In this document: positions 1-12,000 of the stretch, one piece after another
Layout of the letters: the number at the start of each line of letters is the position of its first letter
How positions within the stretch are numbered: the stretch's first letter is position 1
Source: Enoplolaimus lenunculus
Taxonomy: Eukaryota; Nematoda; Enoplea; Enoplida; Thoracostomopsidae
Length of the DNA stretch: 64,000 nucleotides
Direction of reading: 5' to 3'
Assembly (NCBI GenBank): GCA_030248215.1
Contig: JASANG010000319.1
Location: 62,001 to 126,000, forward strand
Made by a program: the position numbers and the translations under genes
The notes under the pieces: generated by a model
Database searches by the model: none
Seen by the model: the letters and a program-made list of their open reading frames with translations, nothing else
Told to the model about the DNA's origin: nothing

Positions 1-2215
1 CCAAGCAAATATGGACGAAATTGTGTTAGTGCTTTGACAACAGCGAGACACTCTTTTTCAGTGATCGCATAACGCGTTTCGGCGTCTGTTAATTTACGAC
101 TGCCATAGCACAACACACGCTCTCTACCGTCAAGGCTTTTTTGAGCTAATATATAACCTAATCCAGTATCGCTGGCATCAGTATATAGAATAAACGGCTT
201 GGTAAAGTCCGGATACGCTAGTATTGGTGCTTCAGTTAGATGTCGTTTTAATGTATCGAATGCGTGTTGACAGTCTATAGTCCAGCGTTCTTTTAATTGG
301 ACTTTCTTAAGCTTACCGTGTGTTAAATTGTAAAGTGGACTTGCGATTGTGCTGTAGTCTTTGATGAATTGACGATAATAGCCAGTGAGACCTAAAAAAG
401 CACGGACATCAGTGACCGTCTTTGGTACTGGACTCTCTAAAATTGCCTTAACCTTTTCAGGATTTGGCGCTATACCGTCTTCTGATATTTGATGACCTAA
501 AAATAATAATTTCTTTTTCGCAAAGTCGCACTTGCTGGGTTTGATCTTAAGACCAGCTTCTCGTAGTCGCTGAAACACTTGGTTAATGTCGTAATAGTGA
601 TCCCAGATTGTTGGCGAATATATGATCACGTCGTCAAGATAACACAAACAGAACTCCATGAGCAAACCTGAAAGAGTCATTTGCATCATGCGCTGAAATG
701 TTGCTGGAGCATTGCAATGTCCAAATGGCATCGACGTGAATTCGAACAAACCTTCGTGACAGATGAAGGCTGTCTTCTCAATGTCTGCCTCATCCATTGG
801 CACTTGCCAATAGCCAGATCGCAGATCGATAGTTGAGAAATATTTTGCGCCATTCAACGCATCAAGAGTTTCGTCAATGCGTGGTAATGGAAACCGATCC
901 TTCTTTGTGATAGCGTTTAGTGGTCGATAATCGATACAGACACGGTCGGTTCCATCTTTTTTCTTCGCCAAGACAACCTGAAATGCCCAAGGGCTTTTTG
1001 ATGGACGAATTACGCCTTGGTCAAGCATTTCTCTGATACTTTTGCTGAGTGTTTCACGTTTTCCAAACGGCACTCGATAAATTCGTTGTTGAATTGGTTC
1101 ATGTGGTTCGATGTTAATTTTGTGTTTCACGTCAAGGCTGGTATGATTAATTTGCTCATTTGGTTGTGCAAACAAGTCACGATTGTTGTGCAACATGAGC
1201 TTTAATAACTGTCTCTCATATTCGTCGAGATCAGTATCGTCAAAGTTAAGTTTTTCTGGCAAGTCAACGTCGGATGTTTGTTGTAACTGATGTTTTAATG
1301 ATTGACAGAAACGAGTGACTTGCTCAGCACGTTGTTGACGTTTATCATGTCGATTGACATTTGCGATTTCGACAGACGGTTTGTTGTCGTTTTGATTGAT
1401 TTGATCAACGGTTGACAGTGATTCGACATGTTGTAATGCTGTTTCGCGATCGAGAATGACTTCGTTAGCGTCAACGTCTTCTGACACTCTACCCATGCGC
1501 ATTAGGCCGTGAAGGCGGCACGGAGTATCGCTGATGTTTGTGACCGGTATAAAGAAACTTTGATCGCTAACCTTAACCATCGCACTTGGGGCGATGAACG
1601 GATCGTCTCGTTTGCCCATTGGTTCAGGTTCAAACAATAACTCAGTACCGTTGGGTACATCATGCGGAGTTTTGAATCGAACGTATTGCGTTGTACGTGG
1701 CGGTATTTGAACCGGTTGAACGATCTCGCAGACTTGTGCCCACTTGGTTGCGATCTCCGCCTCGGTGTCAAGTGGAGACGACCAAGCCCAAGATGGAATG
1801 ACTTCGTTGCGATAGCGAACGTTCATGTTGAAGTAATCGATTGTTAACCTGAAAATACGTAAAGCATCATCTCCAAACATAACAGTATTATTAATACCTT
1901 TAACAACATGAATCTTAATTGGTGCAATTACCTGACCAATCTTAACATGGAGAGATACTGAACCTAAAGATGGTATAGAACCATTGTCAGCGAAACCATA
2001 ACAATCGATAATATCCTTAGTGTCAATTTCATGATGTGCGAAACACTGTGCAAACACATCATCACGCATGAGTGTTAACTCAGCACCTGTGTCAACTAAA
2101 CCTACAATTGTGTAGTCATCGATCTCAGCCTCAATAAAGAATCTGGACGCTTTGCTAGTAAAATGACATATTGCGTCAACAGATGTACTAGTATGTGGTT
2201 TAAAACCAGCTGGCG
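1..2215 (-). CDS. pol: Ty3/Gypsy pol-like region: protease, RT, RNase H (fossil, partial)
   Basis: Minus-strand translation shows an aspartic protease motif (LVDTGAEL) near 2100-2075. A reverse transcriptase follows, with MPFGHCNAPATF near 720-690 and the YLDDVIIYS active-site box near 650-620. The RNase H start (FILYTDASDTGLGY) lies near 205-165, with the wording LTDAETRYAITEKECLAV close to the left edge. These are standard Ty3/Gypsy pol blocks in the standard order. The region continues beyond the window. It is treated as a fossil element part, not a host gene. Confidence 0.88.
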
Positions 2216-4610
2216 TCAAGGCTGCCAAGGCCGGTTGGCCAGTTTTGCGCACACCCCAAGCAGTTGAGATGACTGGAGGTGCAGCAACTGGTTGTTGTGT
2301 CGCAATCGGCTGTTGACGAATGTTGACTTGCGCAGATTCAGTTTGCGCTGCTGTATTGTTGTTATTACTACGTAAAGGCGTATTTGATAATGGTTGTTGA
2401 GCCTGTGGTTGGCTAACAACGGCAGTAGTTGGTGCTGCGACAGGCTTGATAAGTGTCTCCGTTGGTGGTGGACGAACACTTTGAGCCTGAACTGCGCCGC
2501 CATAGTTTGTTTGACTGAAATTTTGGCTTGCAATATTGTCATTGCGGAACCAGCAGTCGCTAGCCGTATGTCCACGCTTCTTGCAATGAGTGCATGTCGG
2601 TATAAGTGGACGTGGCTCATAGTTTGAATCTGGAATTTGGCCACTCGGCGGGCCTGACCTATGTCGAACACGAATGTCACTCTGTGGCGATACATGCTGT
2701 TGAATGCTACGGCAATTGTAAGACATATGTCCCTGCTTGCCACAGTTTCTGCAGACCAGGTCTTGTCTTGCCTGATTTTGTGTGCTCGACGAATTTCCAT
2801 TTGTTGTTTTCGCATTGTAATTTTGGCGAAAATTCGATTGTTTTGCTGGCTGGCTCTGTTGCTGACTGCGTTGAGGCGAATTTTGTTGCTGTTTCTGATT
2901 GTAGGCATTGTATTGATTGTTTCGCCGCTGCGAGTTTTGATCGTTCTGCCTGTTATCAAATTTCGACCTCTGCTGGTCGCGATCTTGAGATTGCTCATTT
3001 CGCAGATTCAGCATTTGTTCGATTTTTGCGGCACGAATCTTCAAATCATGGAACGATTCGTCAGTGCCAGCAGTCAATTTGTGGAATATTTGTGCCTTTA
3101 CGTTGCGTAGAAACGTTGTTCGCAATAATTCATGCGCTTCTGTGTAGTTGAGGCACTTGTTTTCGATATATCGAGACCAGTAACAGAACAATTCTTCAGC
3201 GAATGTGTTGACATCGCTTGTTTGACGGATGCTTTGAAGCTTCGCCAGATGTTCTGGAAACGATGTTGAATGTGAGAAACGTTGTTCGAAATATTTGACG
3301 ACTGAATGATAATCGAGCGCAGTAAATGGGCGATGTGGATTCTCGATATATTGCCAATAGTTCTCGGCTGGAGAATCTTCCTCGATTTTGTTTTTGAACC
3401 ATTTCCATTTTTCGTCATCGTTTTTGATGTTGTGCTCGTCAAGCTGTCGATTGAATTTTTTGAACCATTTGTCAAAATCTGTTGAACCATTGTACGGTTT
3501 GATCGACAGTGATTCTTTTGTGACAGCGTGAACGATGATTGGCGGCATTGGTGCTGGATATGGATTTGGCACGTGCGCCGCTGCATTTGTGTTGACATTT
3601 GACACGTTTGCACGCTGTTGTGGTTGGTTCGTGTCGTCAATTTCCGAATCGTTGTCGTCATCGCAGTCGAAACGTGCATTTTTTGCAACATTGTGACGTG
3701 GTGTTGATGTCAGTACCTGTTTAACACCTGTATTAACTGGAGTTGTAAAATCAGTTGGAATAGGTGTTTGTACGTTTGTCTGAGCGTTTTCGCAATATGC
3801 TAGGCGCTGTTTAACTTGCGTTAAGTCTGTAGATAGTTTTTGCAAGTTTTGATCAGTCACCTGAATTTCACCGTAAAGGCGGTCTTCAATATTACGACAG
3901 GTACCTTGTAGATCGTTTTGAACTGTTTGTAACTGTTCAGCGAATGTGTGTTCCACTTGTTCGACCTGTGTTCTAACAGATTGCACGTCATGGCGAACTG
4001 ATTGTACGTCTTTTAAGACGTCTTCGCGAATTGTCAAAACTTCGTGTTGAACTGATTGGACATCGCGTAATACGTCACGTTTGACTGCTTGAACGTTATC
4101 CTGTACTGTTTGAATATCTTTCAACACATTATTTTGAACAGTCTGGACATTGTCCTGTACTGCCTGGACATTATTTTGCACAGTTTGTAACTGTGTGCTG
4201 TTATTTTGTGCGAATGTCAGTAACTGTTCTAGTACCGAATCAGCAGATTTTGTCATTGCTGATGGGTTTTTACTTAATTCTACGTCAGGGCTTTTTTCAA
4301 TAGTAGTAGGCTCAGGATTTTGTGCTAACGATATCATAGATGTTGAACGTGGTACATCAAAACCTGCAGATGCTACATTTATATCCTGAGGCTTATCTGT
4401 AGTATTTTCTAGCGGTGCCACTAACGTAGTGTCATTCATGGTCGTACATGTTGATTCTAGAGCCGGATTATCAAATTTTTGTGTGTATGGCTCATCAAAT
4501 ATGTCCTGAATTGGTTGATGTTCAGTAATTTCATCAATTTCAGATTCAGACATTGTACGACCTAGGACAGAATTGCGTGTATTTCGCTTTTTCGGGCTGT
4601 GTAACATCAT
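2216..4610 (-). CDS. gag: Ty3/Gypsy gag-like region with zinc knuckles and coiled coil (fossil)
   Basis: The minus-strand reading begins at two adjacent ATGs (4610-4605) or at an in-frame ATG at 4553. The first part is acidic. Roughly 4200-3950 encodes a strongly periodic VQ-rich segment (repeats like VQDNVQTVQ) that should form a coiled coil. A capsid-like core follows near 3500-3050, with FDKWFKKFNRQL and a Gln/Asn-rich linker. Two CCHC zinc knuckles lie near 2770-2545 (CRNCGKQGHMSYNC and CTHCKKRGHTASDC). This is normal nucleocapsid architecture for the family. Reading frames in other phases here are shadows. Confidence 0.8.
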
Positions 4611-4746
4611 AGTGAGAGGTTAATTGACAAAAACGGATACTTACCGGATGTTGACTTTAGTTTGTGTTAGTAGTGTCAATAGGAACAAAACGAACCAAAA
4701 TGTGTTCGGGATCGCTGCAATCTGTCCAAAATCAACATAGAAACCA

Positions 4747-4841
4747 ACCGTCGTGGTCACCATGTAAGGTAACCAGAACGTATTGGCAATCAACGTAATT
4801 TGCGCAGGAATCGAACCAGAAGACTACCGTCGTGGTCACCA
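4747..4841 (-). promoter_or_regulatory. Duplicated primer-binding-site-like sequence (fossil element)
   Basis: On the minus strand TGGTGACCACGACGGT follows the TTACA end of the LTR region at 4841-4826. The complement ends in ACCA, as expected for a tRNA 3' end. The same motif with the same TTACA prefix recurs at 4762-4747, so the site lies in an ~80-bp duplication. Which copy is used cannot be told from sequence. Confidence 0.6.
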
Positions 4842-7172
4842 TGTAAGGTCTGGACTGGTCAAAAACGGGGATTTTCGACCGATCCGAAGGCGGGTATGGT
4901 CTAGTTTCGGGTTGATCCTGGAACAGTTTTAACACGATTTAAACACTCCTACGGCTCGTGCGAGTTTATACAACGCTGTTTTCCGGTTTAATAGTAACAC
5001 GCAAGTAATTAACACAAAATATGGAACACAAGCCCGTTAGTCCCGCTGATGCTAAAATTGCCAAATTTCCCTATTTCCGACGGTTATAGCTTTTGAACGA
5101 GGGCCATGCGGCCGAAAAGCACTACAGAAATTATAAGTATTGGGAAACTGCAACATGTAAGCGAAAAATGGACAAAATCCGCCAGACACAGCTCACGGGA
5201 CCGCCACCCAAATCACGTCCGGGCACAATTATAACAATAAACCACAAATTACGAAAATAACAAGTACACGTCTCCCAGGCCTAAAAATTACTATTTTGAC
5301 CAAGTAAAATATGCTGATTCCGACTAAATACCCTCCACTTCTCCGTCAAGGCGAGGATTATATGTTTCTACGCGACCCGAGAATACTGCTATGTTTTACG
5401 TACAACTAGATAATCCTTTTTAAGCACCTAAGCTAGCTATGTGATCGCAAGAATACCCAGAATGTTCTAGAATCATCGCAATAATGACATAAAAAGAAAT
5501 ATGACAAATAAGACACAAACGGGGCAGAATTGGCAGAAATAGAGGTGCGAAATGGAATGAGCACCTTGAAATTAGTAGGAAACGGGAAGGGGACGCCTGA
5601 AAACATGAAAATAAATGTATATAAGAGCACAAGAAATATGAAATGTGGGCAATGGCACAAAAGGGTCAAAAGGGGAAGAATTTGTAGAAATAGGAATGCG
5701 CAATGAACTGAGCGCATAGAATTTGGTCAGAAAATGGGGTTTTAGTACCTGAAAAGACAATATGAAATATATGTAAAAATACACGTAATTGACATAAGCG
5801 AAATTGGCAGGAATCAGACTAAGTTTGACAAGAGTTTGACAGAAATGTTAAAGCACAGTAGTTTTACAAATGAGCAACAGTATGGCAAGGCTAAAAAGAT
5901 ACCGGTTAAGTACAAACCACGATACTAGGACCGAGACTGAGGCGGCTGGACTTCGCATGCCACGGAAACGACATAGCTAGGAGCTCAAGGGACGCCGAGG
6001 GTGGGCACCAGTGTGGCACAGAGTGCACACTGGGGCCCCACCCGACAAAAAAAAAAAAAAAAAATTAGACACTCCTACGGCTCGTGCGAGTCTATACAAC
6101 GCTATTTTCCGGTTTACTAGTAACACGCAAGTAATTAACACGAAATATGAAACACAAGCCCGTTAGTCCCGCTAATACTAAAATTGCCAATTTTCCCTAT
6201 TTCTGATGGTTATGGCTTTTGTACGAGGGCCATGTGGCCGAAAAGCACTATAGAAATTATGAGTATTGGGAAATTGCAATACGTAAGCGAAAAAAGGACA
6301 GGATCTGTCAGACACAGCCTACGGGGCTGCTACCTAAATCACGTCCGGGCACAATTATAACAATAAACCACAAATTACGAAAATAACAAGTACACGTCTC
6401 CCAGGCCTAAAAATTACTATTTTGACCAAGTAAAATATGCTGATTCCGATTAATACTTTTTACTTCTCCGTCAAGGCGAGAATATATGTTTTACGCGACC
6501 CGAGAATAATGCTATGTTTTATTTTACGTACTATTAGAAAATCCTTTTAAGCACCTTAACTAGCTAAGCTATCAAGAATACCCAGAATGTTCTAGAATCA
6601 TCGCAATAATGACATAAAAAGAAATATGACAAATAAGACACAAACGGGGCAGAATTGGCAGAAATAGAGGTGCGAAATGGAATGAGCACCTTGAAATTAG
6701 TAGGAAACGGGAAAGGGGCGCCTGAAAACATGAAAATAAATGTATATAAGATCACAAGAAATATGGGTTGTAGGAACTGGCACAAAAGGGTCAAAAGGGG
6801 AAGAATTTGTAGAAATAGGAATGCGCAATGAACTGAGCGCATAGAATTTGGTCAGAAACTGGGGTTTTAGTACCTGAAAACACAATATGAAATATATGTA
6901 AAAATACACGTAATTGACATAAGCGAAATTGGCAGAAATAGGACTAAGCTTGACAAGAATTTGACAGAAAGGTTAAAGCACAATAGTTTTACAAATGAGC
7001 AACAGTATGGCAAGGCTAAAAAGATACCGGTTAAGTACAAATCACGATACTAGGATCGAGACTGAGACGGCTGGACTTCGCATGCCACGGAAACGACATA
7101 GCTAGGAGCTCAAGGGACGCCGAGGGTGGGCACCAGTGTGGCACAGAGTGCACACTGGGGCCCCACCCGACA
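4842..7172 (-). repeat. LTR region made of two tandem ~1.1-kb direct repeats (fossil)
   Basis: Two near-identical blocks lie head to tail, 4938-6047 and 6066-7171, separated by an A-rich run at about 6047-6064. Each opens with CACTCCTACGGCTCGTGCGAG and closes with a GC-rich stretch ending GGGGCCCCACCCGAC. On the minus strand the unit would start TGTCGGG and the region ends TTACA directly before the primer-binding site. This fits either one LTR carrying an internal duplication or a tandem LTR pair. Short open frames repeated in both blocks (near 5433-5784 and 6564-6909) are not genes. Confidence 0.75.
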
Positions 7173-7174
7173 TA

Positions 7175-7960
7175 CCTCGCACCCAAAAACCCATTATTGC
7201 TGAAATTAGATTGCTTGTAACCTTAATAATTAGTCAAATATTGCTAAAACTCCTAATTTAGGCTTATCAATTATGTTTATATGCAAATTATCTATTAGCT
7301 AACTACTCAGTTATCGGTTTTAGACGTTTGTAAACAATTTATTCAGATTCCTCGCACCCAAAAACCATCAGTAAACTCTAATAATTATTGAAATAATTTA
7401 AAAAAATCCTAATTTTGTCTTGTTTGTCAATTAAGCTAATATGCAAATTAGCTATTAGCTGACAATTCAGTTATCGGTTTTGGAGGTTTGTAAATAATTT
7501 ATTCAAATTGCTCGTACCTATAAACCTTCTAGTGCTGAAATTATATTGCTTTTAACCTTAATAATTATTGAAATATTGTAATAAGTCTTAATTTAGGCTT
7601 ATTAACTATGCTAATATGCAAATTATCTATTAGCTAATTACTCAGTTATCGGTTTTGGAGGTTTGTAAACAGTCTATCCGGATTCCTCGCACCCAAAAAC
7701 CTTTTGATGCTGAAATTAGATTGCTGGCAACTGTAATAATTAGTGAAATAATGTAGAAAGTCCTAATTTAGGCTTAATTAATTATGCAAATTAGCCTGCA
7801 GCTAATAAACCGCTTCAAAATTCAAAACCCCAATGCGAGGTTAACACCCCAGAATAATTGGATTTCAAACAAAACAAGTTTATCAAAATCGGTTCAGCCG
7901 TTCGTGAGATTCTTTTCGGACGGACAGACGGACGGACGGACATCCACCTTTTAAAACTCA
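7175..7960 (+). repeat. Four copies of a ~175-bp tandem repeat with GACGG tail
   Basis: The phrase CCTCGCACCCAAAAACC, or a close variant, starts at 7175, 7350, 7510 and 7685, giving a period of 160-175 bp. Units share TATGCAAATTA and TCAGTTATCGGTTTT blocks. The array ends with ATCGGTTCAGCCGTTCGTG and a run of GGACGGACG units at about 7920-7940, a type of tail common on dispersed animal repeats. Related pieces lie inverted at 19140-19640 and as fragments at 56290-56400 and 57260-57340. Confidence 0.8.
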
Positions 7961-7975
7961 GCAGTCAATATTGTG

Positions 7976-8520
7976 AGGCGGCGTGGCTCGGTGGGTAGCG
8001 CGCTGAACTGATAATCTGTCGACCGAGTTCGAAACCTGCTGGGACATGTAAGCAATAAGCATGTGAGACATTCTTGTCTTTTTGCATATGTAATTTGTGC
8101 AATGCACATTGCGTAGTGTGCTTGCCGGTAGGATACGGTCACAAGCAGGCTGCGTGGCGCAGTGGTAGACTGGCTGCTTAGTTAAAAGGTGTGAACTCTC
8201 GGTTCCTACCTGGATGGACATGGGGCTACGCCGTGAGCGCAATGGTAAATTGCCGCGCTTCGAACGCGTTATTCAGGCAAAAATAGGATGGACCGTCAAA
8301 AGAAGACCTTATGAAAAATGGGGGCATGTAATCATGTGAGGCATGCTTGTCCTGATGCATGTGCAGTTCATGCAATGCACATTGTAATTGTACGATCACG
8401 AGCAAGCCAGCTGCGTGGCGCAGGGGTAGAGTGTTCGCTTAAGGCTCCATAGGCTTCACCTCTCTGGAGGCCCGGTTCGTACCTAGGCTGACAAGCCCAT
8501 AAAAAGGTGGGATGGTCAGG
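7976..8520 (+). mobile_element. Cluster of tRNA-derived SINE modules
   Basis: Three tRNA-like heads with A-box and B-box wording follow one another. The first is near 7982-8035 (GTGGCTCGGTGGGTAGCGCG, then GAGTTCGAAACC). The second is near 8150-8210 (GCGTGGCGCAGTGGTAGA, then CGGTTCCTACC). The third is near 8410-8482 (GCGTGGCGCAGGGGTAGAG, then CCCGGTTCGTACC). Between them a spacer with CATGTGAG, CTTGTC and TGCAATGCACATTG is repeated. The anticodon and acceptor stems do not pair well, so these are SINE heads or relics rather than working tRNA genes. Confidence 0.7.
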
Positions 8521-9072
8521 GGACATTGAGTTTAAAAACCGTTTTTCTTTTTTTAAATTTGCGAAAAAATTTTGATTTTTTTAATCAAGGGTTCTCCTCT
8601 TTATGAACATTTAGAAAAGTTCGAAAATATTTTCCTCGGAATTTAGTGAATTTGTATAATTTGGGAATCCCCACGTCGAGCTGATTACAAATATACTAAG
8701 TTTTTTCGCAAAAATTATATTCTATATATAATCCTCAGCTTTTCTTCCTCTCGTGCTGTATGGGTAGGCCTTCCTAACAGGCTATTAAGTTTTTCCCATT
8801 ATACTACGAGCTTTTTCAGTGTTCGTCACCCGTTTTATAGTTGAAATTGTATCATCAATCATTCTCGGAAAATGTTTGATTCTGAAAAACTCGTGCTTTT
8901 ACCATTTAGTTCAAACAGACAAAATCGTCAAAGATATGCTACTACCCCTGGCAGTCGCGGGATTTTTTGGAATGGCGGGCGGGCCGTCATGTTTTGTAAC
9001 TCGTGTTTGAATTTATAATTTTTCTATTTTACTTCTAAAAATCAGCTACATACAGAAAATAATCGGAGTTGG
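8521..9072 (+). other. Upstream region of the zinc transporter gene
   Basis: No coding region or known repeat is recognised here. It lies directly 5' of the SLC39A7-like start codon and may hold its promoter. AAAATCAG near 9043 and CATACAG near 9053 are acceptor-like, so the leader could be spliced, but nothing decides this. Confidence 0.35.
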
Positions 9073-12000
9073 ATGCACGGCAGTCATTGTAGTATAATGA
9101 AGACTGCTTGTCTTTGGATTTGTGTATTATCGTTTTTGGGAGCAGCTGTTGGACATGGTCATTCTCACGAAGATGATCATATGGCAGAACCAGCTCATTT
9201 CAAGTATTCTCGAGAAGCTAATCAAGCATACCAGCGGGTACATGTTTGCTTTCCTAGTTTAGTTCTTCTGAGACTGATGTTTCGTAATTTCTGTATAGAT
9301 TTGCTATGTACGACTAGTCTATCATGAGCTTGCATTCTATAACACAGTTAATTTGGGTGCACTGCGATCATTGTTATTAAAATTACAATAAATAAGATCA
9401 AATTGCTAGTTGTGTTGTCGAAGAATATTTTGAGTAGCCAGAAAGGGTAACTGTATACCCATTTTTGCTAGACTGAAAAACTGTTATCTCTAATTCGATG
9501 TTACAGTTTTCCGGGTTATAAATGAGTACGTACATTTTCAGATATACAGTTTAGAGCTATACTTCCAGGATACCAGTCAACATTCACATGAGCACAGTCA
9601 CAGCGAGAAAAACGACCACTACCACCAGCATGCTCACTCAAATGCTGATGATCTTGATAATGCTGGATCGTTAGGTTGGTATTTATTATGTGTATATACA
9701 TAACGCGATCTTTACGTGGTTTTGTTGCGGTCCGAAGCATGGTGCAGAGAGAGTTACGATTCCGGCTAATTCCGACTCAAATCAAGTTCAGGTTCAGTTT
9801 CCATTAACTGTAATATTACAATTTGCATGTGTTGTTTGTGAAGCATATATAGCAGAAGTTTTCGTTATATTAAACGCCAATTCTTGCTTATTATATCTTT
9901 CGAACAATATTGTTAAGAGCTGGTACACCACACATAAGTACGTATTTTGGGTTGCGCTTCAGCTGATTTTTGCCTACGCATGCAAATGATTTATATGAGG
10001 ATAGATTTTGTTACTGATCTGCTTTTATGCTAGGAGTTTAATGTAAACAATATGAACAAGTTTATGGGCAACGTGAAATGAATATTTGTGATACTACTTC
10101 AATACGTATTCGAAAATGTTAACCTTGCAAATTATGCAACGACCTTCACCCGTAAATACGTATATATTTTATTGCTTGAATATGAAATGTTTTGCGAAGT
10201 TTGGGTGTAGTGGAAATTGATTTGTTTGTAAACAGTGCCTGCGTTTCGTACAACTTTAATGAAGCTAAAGATAAATATATTTAAATCTGTGTTCCATATA
10301 TATAGTAGCAAATTTCAAGCTTCGATGCACTATATAATATAAAACAGTCCCGCTTTCAAACTCGGAGCTTTATACACATGACGTATTACCGGGAGGGCAT
10401 CGTAAACGAAGCGTTTAATTCATGTATGGCAGTTGTCAGCAAGGGAACATGAACCTGGTTCAGTGCATCAAATGGTATCACCTATTTTATGCACATGACG
10501 GATAACCGGGAGGGTATTGTAAACAAAGCGTTTAAGTCATGTTCGACTTATCTTGCTTTGTGTTTATTGCTAGAAATAGCGCAATTCAAAAATGTGGAAC
10601 GAATGGGACTACCATTTTTTCAATCATTTGCTCCGCTTTTTAATTCAGTCTGCTATTATTATGTAGTTACTGTTTCAGGATACGGGGTGTTCGGTGCTGA
10701 GACCAAAGTGCCATGGCCTGATGATCATATGTTGTCATTTCTGAACGATAAAACTAATTCGTTGTGGGTTTATTCGATCGGATCAACTTTATTGATTAGG
10801 TTAGTTATCAAAAGCGTGTGTCAAATCTTGCACCAAAAATAATTTTACAACTTTGAAAATGTTTATACTGCAACAATCGAAAAGTTTACATATTTGTATT
10901 TTATATGATGATATTGCAAAATGTGCTAATAAAAATGCACGAGTACTTTTAAGAATATCTCGTTTTCCCTAGGTACTATAAAATAGACATAATTTGGATT
11001 AAGACTGTTATTTTTGCTTAGGCGTAGGCTTAGTTGTAGATTTATTTTCACTGGCCGTCGCCGAGTGGGGGGCAAGCCTGCCCACTAACTGGGAACAGGA
11101 GCTGTGGGTTACGCAGCCAAGTTTTGCCGGGGAGCCAAAAAAGTGGGGAGAGATCAGCTGGGGGTTGCAACTGAGTGGGGAGAGGTCGGATGTGGGGGAG
11201 CTCCCCCTCCCCCACTAGGAAAACCCCAGAGGAATATGCTGAGATATATACATACTATATTGTTACGCCCCTAAAATAACACTGATCATGTTTATACCCC
11301 AATAAACATTGTGAAAGTACACGGGCACATGCAAACATTTACATTACCTGTATTGCATAAAAATGTGTAAAGGTAAGTCAATCAGTTCTGTGGTAGTTGG
11401 CAGAAATACAATGAATGGTTTCAATTTTTTGAAGTTTAAAAACATCTGGCGAGCTAAAATACTGGAGCCAGATGTCGATTTTTTTGTTCAAGTCGGATAT
11501 TCGTTCGCACCCTGATATATACGCAAAACACAGGATGTGAAGCCCGTGATAAGTAAGCACATGTATATTTGTTATGTTGTTTTCAGTGCCGCACCGTTCT
11601 TCATATTGTTCTTAATTCCAATCGATTCTCGTGCGTCGGAACACCAAAATAAACTGAAAGTGTTGCTCAGTTTTGCGTCTGGAGGTAAGCACACATCGAT
11701 GTACTGTTATATGTAGGATTTGAAATATATAAGGCGTTGCTGTAGCAGCCACCATCTTGTCATAAATCAGTGTGTGTACATCAGCAATCGTTATCGCTAT
11801 ACGGATCAGAGCGTGCGTCGGAACACCAAAATAAACTGAAAGTGTTGCTCAGTTTTGCGTCTGGCGGTAAGCACACATCGATGTACTGTTATATGTAGGA
11901 TTTGAAATATATAAGGCGTTGCTGTAGCAGCCACCATCTTGTCATAAATCAGTGTGTGTACATCAGCAATCGTTATCGCTATACGGATCAGAGGTACGAT

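Larger units (their letters stand above)
1..7172 (-). mobile_element. Ty3/Gypsy LTR retrotransposon, 5' part (fossil)
   Basis: Read on the minus strand, this is a long terminal repeat region (7172 to about 4842), a primer-binding site, a gag-like part and a pol-like part in the order protease, reverse transcriptase, RNase H. The order and the RNase H wording place it in the Ty3/Gypsy family. The window edge cuts it inside RNase H, so integrase and the other LTR are not visible. The part that can be seen looks largely whole and so fairly young, but it cannot be judged complete from here. The outer end reads TGTCGGG at 7172, a usual LTR start. Confidence 0.9.

Noticed and set aside
2216-3691. 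Alternative minus and plus frames of 150-260 codons
   Set aside because: They are shadows of the gag-like reading and lack zinc-knuckle or capsid wording.
5420-6909. Paired small minus frames (for example starting MRSVHCAFLF)
   Set aside because: They occur in both direct repeats of the LTR region only because the DNA is duplicated, and they are Phe/Pro-rich without a domain.
7976-8045. A possible tRNA gene
   Set aside because: A- and B-box words are present, but the acceptor and anticodon stems do not pair and the unit is repeated as part of a SINE cluster.
10489-10678. Open frame upstream of zinc transporter exon 3
   Set aside because: It is in frame with exon 3 but lies before a clear TGTTTCAG acceptor whose phase matches exon 2. 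It includes part of an intronic tandem repeat.
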